Assembly: GCA_964242325.1 (NCBI GenBank)
Contig: CAXTCI010000080.1
Coordinates: 1 to 21,717, forward strand
Direction of reading: 5' to 3'
Origin: DASWOJ01 sp964242325
GTDB taxonomy: Bacteria; Pseudomonadota; Alphaproteobacteria; Acetobacterales; Acetobacteraceae
Length of the DNA: 21,717 nt
This document shows, piece after piece, positions 7,218 through 14,109 of this stretch. The notes beneath the pieces were generated by a model. It was not told the origin of the DNA, searched no databases, and saw only the letters and a list, made by a program, of their open reading frames with translations. The position numbers were made by a program, and so were the translations under genes. Every line of letters starts with the position of its first letter. The stretch's first letter is position 1.

Positions 7218-8693
7218 TCAAGCAAGAGCATGTTCGCGTTTCCGAGGCGTAAATACGAGCGTGCCGTCGTCAACGCGCCCATACCGCAGCGTCACCAGGT
7301 CACGCGCATAGTTCTGGTGCAGCCGCCACGGCGCCACCGTACCCTGCCGCGGCATCATATCGCTCGCGCGCTGGACATAGCCCGACTCGAGGTTCAGGAA
7401 CGGCGCTTCTGCCACCTCGGCGCTTCGCACCGGCACGCAGGATTGCAGGCGGCGCCGGTCCATGTGGCGCAGGAGGCGGCAAACATACTCGCATGTCAGG
7501 TCGGCCTTCAGGGTCCACGAGGCATTGGTGTAGCCGATGACCACAGCCAGGTTGGGAATGCCGCTGAACATCATGCCCTTGTAGTTCATCGTGCTGGACG
7601 GCTCGATGCGCTTGCCGTCCACCACGATCTCCACGCCGCCCATGAACACCAGGCGCAGCCCGGTCGCCGTCACCACGATGTCCACGGTCAACTCCTTCCC
7701 CGACGCCAACCGAAGACCGTCCGGCGTGAAGCGCTCGATGGTATCCGTCACGACCGACGCCGACCCGTCCCGTATCGCGTTGAAGAAATCGGAGTCAGGC
7801 GACAGGCACAGACGCTGGTCCCATGGCTTGTAGCGGGGCGTGAAGTGCGTCGCGATGTCGTATTCTCCGCCCAGGTGCGCCCGGACACCCTTCAATACCC
7901 CTGCCTTGAACTTCTCCGGCTGTTTCCGGGCCGTGCTGTAGAACAGCATCCCCAGCAGCACGTTGCGCCAGCGCGTGACGCCATAGGCGAGCTTCGGCGG
8001 CAGCAGGCGCCGCATGCGGTTGGCGAATGCGTCCTCGGCCGGGCGGGACACGATGTAGGTCGGCGACCGTTGTAGCATGGTGACGTGGGCAGCCGTGCCG
8101 GCCAACGCAGGCACCAGCGTGACAGCCGTGGCGCCACTGCCGATCACCACCACCTGCTTACCAGCATAGCCGAGATCGTCCGGCCATTCCTGCGGATGGA
8201 CCACGCGGCCACGGTAGTCGGCTACCCCAGGGAAGTCCGGCGTGTAGCCGCCGGAGTAATCGTAGTAGCCACTGCACGAGAGCAGGAAGCCGCAGGTGAG
8301 GCGCACGGGCGTGCGGTCCGCTCCCTGTTCCGCGTCAACTGTCCACATCGCGTCCGCGGACGACCAGGAGATGCGTTTGACCGCGTGCCTGAAGCGTATC
8401 TTGCTGTCCACGCCATAGGCTGCGGCGGTATCGCGGACGTATTCCAGGATAGCCGGGCCGTCCGCGATGGCCTTTGCCCCCAACCAGGGACGGAACGAGT
8501 AGCCCAGGGTGTGCATATCGGAGTCCGACCTGACCCCGGGATAGCGGAACAGGTCCCAGGTGCCGCCGATGGCATCGCGCGCTTCGAGCAAGGCGAAGGA
8601 CTTGCCGGGACACCGCATCGCCAGATGGCACCCGGCACCGATGCCCGACAGCCCGGCACCGATGATCAAGACATCGAAGTGTTCAATGGTCAT
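7218..8693 (-). CDS. EthA/MymA-type Baeyer-Villiger flavin monooxygenase
   Basis: A 491-residue FAD- and NADPH-dependent monooxygenase that would insert oxygen beside a ketone carbonyl, giving an ester or lactone. FAD binds at GAGLSG (residues 12-17). The Baeyer-Villiger fingerprint is present as YRGRVVHPQEWP (160-171), with Tyr in place of the usual Phe. The NADPH Rossmann motif GSGATA is at 185-190, and ATGL occurs in the C-terminal half. Length and long shared stretches (GGTWDLFRYPGVRSDSDM, IGYTNASWTLKADL, PWDQRLCL) match mycobacterial EthA and MymA closely. The start at 8693 is chosen because the FAD motif follows directly and GGAAAG precedes it; the open frame extends another 62 codons without such a signal. 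It is divergent from the SDR-esterase pair, which could act on the alcohol precursor and ester product. The physiological substrate is unknown. Confidence 0.92.
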   Translation of the reverse strand: MTIEHFDVLIIGAGLSGIGAGCHLAMRCPGKSFALLEARDAIGGTWDLFRYPGVRSDSDMHTLGYSFRPWLGAKAIADGPAILEYVRDTAAAYGVDSKIRFRHAVKRISWSSADAMWTVDAEQGADRTPVRLTCGFLLSCSGYYDYSGGYTPDFPGVADYRGRVVHPQEWPDDLGYAGKQVVVIGSGATAVTLVPALAGTAAHVTMLQRSPTYIVSRPAEDAFANRMRRLLPPKLAYGVTRWRNVLLGMLFYSTARKQPEKFKAGVLKGVRAHLGGEYDIATHFTPRYKPWDQRLCLSPDSDFFNAIRDGSASVVTDTIERFTPDGLRLASGKELTVDIVVTATGLRLVFMGGVEIVVDGKRIEPSSTMNYKGMMFSGIPNLAVVIGYTNASWTLKADLTCEYVCRLLRHMDRRRLQSCVPVRSAEVAEAPFLNLESGYVQRASDMMPRQGTVAPWRLHQNYARDLVTLRYGRVDDGTLVFTPRKREHALA

Positions 8694-8968
8694 GTCCAGC
8701 TTTCCGAAGAAACGTCCGAGGGTGTGTTGCAGGATGCCGTAACGCCGTTTGGCTGGGTAGGATCGTTCGACCGGGCCGGGCATGTGACGACCGGACAAGC
8801 TTGTGGTTCCCGGCGCGGCTGCGCGGCCGTCAGTTTCCTGCGTGGCCCAAGCACCTATTGATATGGACACGCTTGCCAAAGCCGCGATGTTGCCGGCCGT
8901 GCAGACCCGGCAACAGGCCCGGCACTGCCCGGCGCCCCGGCATCTGCCGCTTCAGCCACGCCGGCTCG

Positions 8969-9003
8969 TTGACTTGTCAAAGGCTGGCACGTCAACTCGG
9001 CGC
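8969..9003 (+). promoter_or_regulatory. candidate promoter and operator of the SDR-esterase operon
   Basis: A near-perfect -35 (TTGACT, 8969-8974) is followed 17 bases later by a weak -10 (TCAACT, 8998-9003). The -35 is part of a palindrome, TTGAC-TT-GTCAA (8969-8980), and another GTCAAC half-site lies at 8991-8996. This arrangement would let a dimeric repressor block the promoter, which sits in the 355-bp region shared with the divergent monooxygenase. No regulator gene is present in the window. Confidence 0.35.
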
Positions 9004-9048
9004 CGAAGTCCGGAAGGCGGACACGATCCGTTGGGGAGGCCGGCCAGC

Positions 9049-9912
9049 ATGGCAGAAGCGAAGCTCAACCTGCGCGGCAGCGTCGCGGTTGTGACAGGGG
9101 CGGCCAGTGGCATCGGTGCCGGGCTGGCGCGCGTGCTGTCGGCACGAGGCTGCGCCCTGGCGCTGGCGGACCGCAATGCCGAGGGCTTGGCCGCCGTGGC
9201 GGCAGACGCCCATGCGCGGGGAGTCGTGGTGTCCGAGCACGTGTTGGATGTCTCGGACGCCGAGGCGGTGGCTGCCCTGCCGGCGGCGGTGCTGGCCGTG
9301 CACGGCCGGGTCAACGTGCTGGTCAACAACGCCGGCGTCGCCCTGATGGGCCGGTTCGAGCAGGTGTCGGCCGCAGACTTCGAATGGCTGTTCGGCATCA
9401 ACTTCTGGGGCACCGTCTACATGACCCGGGCCTTCCTGCCGCTGCTGCGGCAGGAGCGTGCGGCGCAGATCGTAAACCTGTCGAGCATCTATGGAATCAT
9501 GGCGCCACCCGGCCAAACTGCGTATGCCGCGAGCAAGTTCGCCGTGCGCGGCTTCTCCGAGGCGCTCCGGAACGAGCTGGCATCCTCGCCGGTCGGCGTC
9601 ACCATCGTTCACCCCGGCGGCGTCCGCACCGCCATCGCCACCACCGCCAGGGTTGCGGAAACGGTGCAGAAGGCGGAGTCGGCCGCCGCGCTGGCCATGT
9701 TCAACCTGCTGCTGCGGACCGAGCCGGACGAGGCGGCCGAGGCCATAGCCCGGGCCATCGAGCAACGGCAGCGCCGCCTGCTGATCGGCAGCGATGCCCG
9801 GCAAGTCGCGGCGCTGGTGCGGATGTTCCCGGTCGGCCATTGGCGCCTGGTACAGCGGCTAGCAGCGCGCACGATCCGCCGCGCCACCCGCCGCAAGGCC
9901 GCGCATGGCTAG
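9049..9912 (+). CDS. short-chain dehydrogenase/reductase (SadH-like)
   Basis: A 287-residue NAD(P)-dependent oxidoreductase of the classical SDR family. It has the TGAASGIG cofactor motif (16-23), NNAG (93-96), catalytic Ser146 in LSSIYG, and the YAASK motif with Tyr159 and Lys163. The basic C-terminal extension (RTIRRATRRKAAHG) is longer than in minimal SDRs. In the mymA operon of Mycobacterium tuberculosis an SDR (SadH) sits beside the monooxygenase and LipR; a role here in oxidising an alcohol to the ketone used by the monooxygenase is inferred from that context. GGGAGG lies about nine bases before the ATG at 9049, which selects this start over an open frame that runs 82 codons further upstream. 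Its last eight bases overlap the start of the esterase gene. Confidence 0.9.
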   Translation: MAEAKLNLRGSVAVVTGAASGIGAGLARVLSARGCALALADRNAEGLAAVAADAHARGVVVSEHVLDVSDAEAVAALPAAVLAVHGRVNVLVNNAGVALMGRFEQVSAADFEWLFGINFWGTVYMTRAFLPLLRQERAAQIVNLSSIYGIMAPPGQTAYAASKFAVRGFSEALRNELASSPVGVTIVHPGGVRTAIATTARVAETVQKAESAAALAMFNLLLRTEPDEAAEAIARAIEQRQRRLLIGSDARQVAALVRMFPVGHWRLVQRLAARTIRRATRRKAAHG

Positions 9913-10762
9913 CTGGCAGGCCCATGCAATGGTGCTGCTGCTCAAGGCGACGGTGAAGCGCAAGCTGCGCCGGGCGACGGACCCGCGTGCCGCCCGGGTG
10001 GCATTGCAGGCTGGAGCGGCTGGCACGGTCGGCAGGGACAGCGTGGGAGGCATCCCCGGAGAGTGGCTGGGTGCGCCTGGCGCCCCGCGCACGCTGTTGT
10101 ATCTGCACGGCGGCGGCTACTTCGCATGCTCCTCCCGCACGCATCGTCCGGTCACCCAGGTCCTCGCCCGGGCTGGACTGCGGGTGTTCGCGGCCGATTA
10201 CCGCCTCGCGCCGGAACATCCCTATCCCGCCGCGCTGGATGATGCCGTGGCGGCCTATCAAGGACTGCTCGATGCCGGCGCGGAGGGCGTGGTGGTGGCA
10301 GGGGACAGCGCCGGGGGCGGCCTGGCCCTGGCGCTGATGCTGCGGCTGCGCGAGCTTGGGATGCCGCTGCCAGCCCGGGCGGCGCTGTTCTCCCCCTGGA
10401 CGGACTTGGCGGCAACTGGCGAATCCATCCGTCTCAACACCCGGCGGGACGCGATGTTCGTCGGCGAGGGGATCGCGTTGGGCGCCGATGCCTATGTGGG
10501 CGGCGCGGACCGGCGCGACCCGCTGATCTCGCCGCTTTATGGCGACCTGGCGGGCTTGCCGCCCCTGCTGGTCCACGTCGGCGCCGACGAGGTGCTGCTG
10601 GACGACAGCACGCGCCTGGCGGAGCGCGCCCGTGCGGCAGGCGTCGCGGTCGAGTTCAAGGTTTGGCCGGTCGTGCCCCATGCCTGGCAGGTCATGGCTA
10701 GGTTTATCCCCGAAGGCCGCCAGTCGCTGGACGCGGCGGCCCGCTTCCTGCTGGCCCGTTAA
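9905..10762 (+). CDS. alpha/beta hydrolase of the hormone-sensitive-lipase family (LipR-like esterase)
   Basis: A 285-residue carboxylesterase of the bacterial HSL (family IV) group. The oxyanion-hole motif HGGGY is at 68-72, the nucleophile motif GDSAGG gives Ser135, and the triad is completed by Asp228 (GADEVLLDD) and His259 (VVPHAW). The family hallmark DYRLAPEHPYPAALDD follows the oxyanion region. The start codon lies inside the SDR reading frame (ATGGCTAG overlap of eight bases), so the two are almost certainly co-transcribed and translationally coupled. It would hydrolyse short-to-medium acyl esters in the cytoplasm; with the neighbouring Baeyer-Villiger enzyme it could open the ester or lactone formed, which is inference. 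LipR of the mymA operon is the closest functional analogue I can name. Confidence 0.9.
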   Translation: MASWQAHAMVLLLKATVKRKLRRATDPRAARVALQAGAAGTVGRDSVGGIPGEWLGAPGAPRTLLYLHGGGYFACSSRTHRPVTQVLARAGLRVFAADYRLAPEHPYPAALDDAVAAYQGLLDAGAEGVVVAGDSAGGGLALALMLRLRELGMPLPARAALFSPWTDLAATGESIRLNTRRDAMFVGEGIALGADAYVGGADRRDPLISPLYGDLAGLPPLLVHVGADEVLLDDSTRLAERARAAGVAVEFKVWPVVPHAWQVMARFIPEGRQSLDAAARFLLAR

Positions 10763-10864
10763 GCGCATCGCCCATGCCGGACGCCATCAACGACCAGCCG
10801 GCGCAGGTGCTGCCGCCGGACCTACTGCTAGGCGCATGCGGGATGACGGTCGATTTCGACCTTC

Positions 10865-10930
10865 GGGAGATTGGGGCAGCCAAAGCCCGGCGAGAACGTC
10901 GGCAAGCTGATCATCCAGGCGGCCAGCTAG
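10865..10930 (+). pseudogene. possible C-terminal remnant of an MDR-family NADP oxidoreductase
   Basis: In one plus frame the sequence ends PKPGENVGKLIIQAAS followed by a stop. The GxNxGKL pattern just before the C-terminus is typical of medium-chain (quinone-reductase/leukotriene B4 dehydrogenase type) oxidoreductases. Only about 20 codons can be read and nothing upstream in the same frame continues the family. It lies immediately after the esterase gene, and its stop overlaps the stop of the convergent epoxide-hydrolase gene. This may be chance. Confidence 0.25.
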
Positions 10931-11793
10931 GTTTGACCGTCTCCGCTGTGTCCGGCATGGCCGGCGAGGAACTCCTGCAGCAGCCGGTTCACCGCATCCG
11001 GCGCGTCCTGCTGCACCCAGTGCGAAACGCCGGGCAGGCGGTGGATCGCCAGGTCGCGCACATAGCGTTCCGTGCCGTCCAAGCAAATCAGGTCCAGCGC
11101 CACGTCGTCCTCGCCCCAAACAACCATCGTGGGCGTCTCGATCACCCGGTTCAGGTCCGGCATCCCCGGGCCGGGCCGGCGCGCGGCGCGATACCAGTTC
11201 AGCATGGCCGTTGCGGCCCCTGGCTCGGCAATCTGCCGGGTATAGGTGGCCATCACCTCCGGCGGCAGCGCCAGGCCAGCGAACATACGCCGTACCGAGG
11301 CGCCGTTGCCCGCCGCAAGCAGCCGGTCCGGCAGGCCCGGCACCTGAAAGAACGCGGTATACCAGGAGCGCAGCATCTGCCGGGGATGGCGCAACGCCGC
11401 GCGGAAGCAAAGCGGGTGCGGCACATTCATGATGACCAGCCGCTCCAGCGGGCGCACCTGCCCGGCGGCAAAGCACCACGCAACCATCGCCCCCCAGTCA
11501 TGGCCGATCAGCACGGTGCTGCGTGCGCCCGATGCGTCCATCAGCGCCGCCACGTCGGCCATCAGGTGCGGGATGGCATAGTCGCCGACCTGCGCGGGCC
11601 GGGTGGTGCGGCCATACCCGCGCTGGTTCACCGCCCATACGCGGTAGCCCATCGCCGCCAGCACCGGCATTTGGTGCCGCCAGGACACTGCGTGCTCCGG
11701 AAAGCCGTGCAGGCACAGGGCCAGGCGGTCGCCGGAACCCTCCTCCAGCACCTCGAACCGCAGGCCGTTCGCTTTAACGGTGATCGTCTGCAT
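10927..11793 (-). CDS. alpha/beta hydrolase, epoxide hydrolase-like
   Basis: A 288-residue alpha/beta hydrolase. HGFPE (29-33) forms the oxyanion region, GHDWGA gives the nucleophile Asp99 instead of Ser, the acid lies in GEDD (229-230) and His258 is in VSHW. Two cap-domain tyrosines in the expected context, Tyr145 (SWYTAFFQ) and Tyr201 (NWYRA), are the epoxide-activating pair of EphA/EphB-type epoxide hydrolases, so epoxide hydrolase is favoured over haloalkane dehalogenase. The HGFPE motif also fits epoxide hydrolases. It converges on the SDR-esterase operon and is on the same strand as the Baeyer-Villiger gene, although separated from it. AAGGCGGGG lies upstream of the ATG at 11793. Its substrate is unknown, but an epoxide arising from the neighbouring oxidative pathway would fit. 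Confidence 0.87.
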   Translation of the reverse strand: MQTITVKANGLRFEVLEEGSGDRLALCLHGFPEHAVSWRHQMPVLAAMGYRVWAVNQRGYGRTTRPAQVGDYAIPHLMADVAALMDASGARSTVLIGHDWGAMVAWCFAAGQVRPLERLVIMNVPHPLCFRAALRHPRQMLRSWYTAFFQVPGLPDRLLAAGNGASVRRMFAGLALPPEVMATYTRQIAEPGAATAMLNWYRAARRPGPGMPDLNRVIETPTMVVWGEDDVALDLICLDGTERYVRDLAIHRLPGVSHWVQQDAPDAVNRLLQEFLAGHAGHSGDGQT

Positions 11794-11918
11794 GTGTCAG
11801 CCCCGCCTTGCCCCAGTCAGCCCCGAGCGGCAAGCGCCGCGGGTGCATGGTAAACAGTGCCGGCGGTGGCGGGCAGGGGGGCTGACCCAGACCACCATGA
11901 TACCGGGCTACCACTTTT

Positions 11919-12959
11919 TCACGCTTCGAGCGGCACCCAGGCGCCTTCGCGCATGCTGGTGCGGATCGCTTCCAGGGTCAGGGCCGTGTCAACCGACTCT
12001 GCCTCCGTCGCGCCGTTCCATTCGGCTGCGCCAAGACGGACCATGCGGGCGAACGACTCGGCTTCGGCCCGGAACCCGTCGCCGCCGGGCACCTCGATGT
12101 GCTCGGACGAGGTGCCGCCCGCCGTGCCCGGCATCACGCGCAGTGACAGGGCCTCGCCGGCCAGGGCGTGGTTGCTGTAGCTGGTCTCGATCACGCCGCG
12201 GTCGCCCACGATCGTCGCCGAGCGGAGCCGGGCCGTGGCCATGCTGGTGAACAACTGCGCCACCGCACCGCCCGGGAACTCGATCGTGGCGGCGACCGTG
12301 AGGTCCACCCCGCCCGGCGTCATGCGGCCAGTGGCCCATACCCGCGCCGGGCGCTCCCCGACGGCAAGGCGGATCAGGCTCATGGGATAAGTGCCGGCAT
12401 CCAGCAGCGCGCCGCCGCCGCGGGCGGGATCGAAGCGGATGTTGGCGTCGGGCTTCAGCGGAGAACCGTCCGGAGCGCAGAGCGCGAAGCCGAACGCGGC
12501 GGTCACCGCCTGGACACGCCCAATCGCGCCGGCCCGCAGCATCTCCCGCAGCCGGAGCGTCTGCGGCTGCGACATGTACGGATAAGCCTCAGCCAGGCAC
12601 ACGCCGTGCTGGCGCGCGGCCGCGAACATGGCCCGCGCCTGCGCAGCACCCATGGCGAGCGGCTTTTCGCACAGCACGTGCTTGCCGGCCTCCAACGCGC
12701 GGATGGTCCACTCGGCATGCATGTCGTTCGGCAGGGGCACGTAGATGGCCTCAACCCCGGGATCGGTCAGCAGCGCGTCATAGGAGTCGTGGACCCGGGG
12801 TATGCCCAGCTCGGCCGCGAAGGCCTGTCCCGTTACCGCCGTGCGGCTGGCGACCGCATCCACCTGCGCCAGGGGCGATCCAGCCAGCCCACGGGTGAAG
12901 GCGCGCGCAATGTTGGCGGCGCCGAGGATGCCGAAGCGGAGGGGCGTGATCTCAGTCAT
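11919..12959 (-). CDS. Gfo/Idh/MocA family oxidoreductase (xylose/glucose dehydrogenase-like)
   Basis: A 346-residue NAD(P)-dependent sugar oxidoreductase. The N-terminal Rossmann motif is GILGAANIA (10-18) and the family signature CEKP is at 97-100. The C-terminal domain begins near residue 125 and carries GGGALLDAGTYPM, where the family usually has its active-site histidine or tyrosine. The ILGAANIA start and AEAYPYMSQPQ segment are typical of the NADP-linked D-xylose 1-dehydrogenase/dihydrodiol dehydrogenase branch. That substrate would fit the GH43 gene 1.2 kb away. GGAG lies nine bases before the ATG at 12959. It is transcribed divergently from the methyltransferase and has about 125 bp to the epoxide-hydrolase gene downstream, so it is probably its own unit. 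Confidence 0.88.
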   Translation of the reverse strand: MTEITPLRFGILGAANIARAFTRGLAGSPLAQVDAVASRTAVTGQAFAAELGIPRVHDSYDALLTDPGVEAIYVPLPNDMHAEWTIRALEAGKHVLCEKPLAMGAAQARAMFAAARQHGVCLAEAYPYMSQPQTLRLREMLRAGAIGRVQAVTAAFGFALCAPDGSPLKPDANIRFDPARGGGALLDAGTYPMSLIRLAVGERPARVWATGRMTPGGVDLTVAATIEFPGGAVAQLFTSMATARLRSATIVGDRGVIETSYSNHALAGEALSLRVMPGTAGGTSSEHIEVPGGDGFRAEAESFARMVRLGAAEWNGATEAESVDTALTLEAIRTSMREGAWVPLEA

Positions 12960-13021
12960 GTCGGAAACTCCATATTGAAGGGCATCCAGGCCGCATCCGC
13001 CCGGCTGGACACGACGGCGGT

Positions 13022-13044
13022 GCCTGCATCAGCAAAGTGCAGGC
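13022..13044. promoter_or_regulatory. inverted repeat in the Gfo/Idh-methyltransferase divergent region
   Basis: Perfect seven-base arms, GCCTGCA (13022-13028) and TGCAGGC (13038-13044), flank a nine-base spacer in the 207-bp gap between divergent start codons. Symmetry and position suit an operator for a dimeric repressor such as a LacI- or GntR-type protein; a hairpin in the 5' leader is the alternative. Confidence 0.35.
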
Positions 13045-13166
13045 TGCCATACTCCGTCCCCGAACCCGGGCGCCAGCGGAGGGGCGGGCGACATAGGTTG
13101 GGCTTGGTTCATCCCGGAAACGGCTCCACAGTCCCCGACATGATCCGGGAAAGGGCATAAACCTGC

Positions 13167-13976
13167 ATGACGCAACCATCGGCGCATGCCGCAGCATCGC
13201 ATTTCGACCGGCGCGGGGCGACCTACGATCAGGACGACGTTCACCACCGTGTCGCGTCGCTTCTGGCCGTGGGGGCTGACATCCGGCCGGGGTTCCAGGT
13301 CCTGGATATAGCAACCGGAACGGGCCTCCTGGCCCTCCAGGCGGCACGGCAAGTCGGGCCTGCTGGAACGGTCGTCGGCATCGACGTGTCAGCAGGAGTG
13401 CTGGCTGAGGCGGAGCGGAAGGCCCAGGCAGCAGGTCTCCAGAACCTGCGCTTCATGCTCGCCGATGCCGGGCGGTTGGATCTGCCGCGTGCAAGCTTCG
13501 ATTGCGTGTTCTGTTCATCGGGCCTTGTGCTGATGCCGGACATCCCCCAAGCCCTTCGCCACTGGTTCGGCTTCGTCAAGCCAGGCGGCACGATGGCGTT
13601 CGACGCGCCCGCCAAGCCATTCGGCATCTCTCAAACAATTGCCGAGAGTGCTGCGGCACATGGTGTCCATCTGCCCTATGCCGACGTCGCAGACACACCA
13701 GGCAAATGCCGCTCACTCCTGGAAACGGCGGGGTTCGAGGTGATGGCGGTCAGGACCGAACTCACGCATACCGACCCTATCGAGCTGAGCCATGCCATCG
13801 CATTCTACGAAAGCCGCCTGGATCACCCGGCGTGGCACGCTCTCAGCCAGGCGGAACCGGAAACGCGCGAGGCCATACGGTCCGACTACGTTCGTCGTCT
13901 GACATCAGCGGCCGTTGCCGGATATGTCCTCAATGACACCGCGTTGAACCTCTCATTCGGACGTAGACCCATGTGA
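13167..13976 (+). CDS. class I SAM-dependent methyltransferase
   Basis: A 269-residue methyltransferase of the UbiE/Methyltransf_11 type. SAM-binding motif I is VLDIATGTG (residues 45-53), followed by GIDVSAGVL at the acidic-loop position and the motif II/III region around DCVFCSSGLVLMPD and VKPGGTMAF. The N-terminal segment (HFDRRGATYDQDD) is typical of small-molecule methyltransferases. The substrate cannot be told. The ATG at 13167 has only a distant purine-rich stretch (GGGAAAGGGC) upstream. It lies alone on the plus strand between two minus-strand carbohydrate genes, so it interrupts an otherwise coherent sugar locus. Its direction relative to the Gfo/Idh gene implies a shared regulatory region. 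No partner gene suggests a pathway. Confidence 0.88.
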   Translation: MTQPSAHAAASHFDRRGATYDQDDVHHRVASLLAVGADIRPGFQVLDIATGTGLLALQAARQVGPAGTVVGIDVSAGVLAEAERKAQAAGLQNLRFMLADAGRLDLPRASFDCVFCSSGLVLMPDIPQALRHWFGFVKPGGTMAFDAPAKPFGISQTIAESAAAHGVHLPYADVADTPGKCRSLLETAGFEVMAVRTELTHTDPIELSHAIAFYESRLDHPAWHALSQAEPETREAIRSDYVRRLTSAAVAGYVLNDTALNLSFGRRPM

Positions 13977-13997
13977 TCCCTTGGTGACGATGGGCGT

Positions 13998-14029
13998 GGT
14001 CGGGTTTGCGGAGACGGCCGAACCCGACC
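13998..14029. terminator. hairpin between convergent genes, likely bidirectional terminator
   Basis: Nine-base perfect arms, GGTCGGGTT (13998-14006) and AACCCGACC (14021-14029), enclose a further CGG/CCG pairing. The hairpin lies just past the methyltransferase stop and about 80 bp past the GH43 stop on the other strand. No T-run follows on either side, so termination is inferred from position and stem strength. Confidence 0.5.
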
Positions 14030-14109
14030 GTGGAACAAAGGCAGCGTTCGTGATGCGATGTCTGGCCCGCGGGATGCGGTGCCGGTGGCCAGGGCTAGGT
14101 TTGAACGGC

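Noticed and set aside
10774..11853. 359-codon plus-strand frame opposite the epoxide-hydrolase gene
   Set aside because: Antisense shadow; the minus strand has complete epoxide hydrolase motifs.
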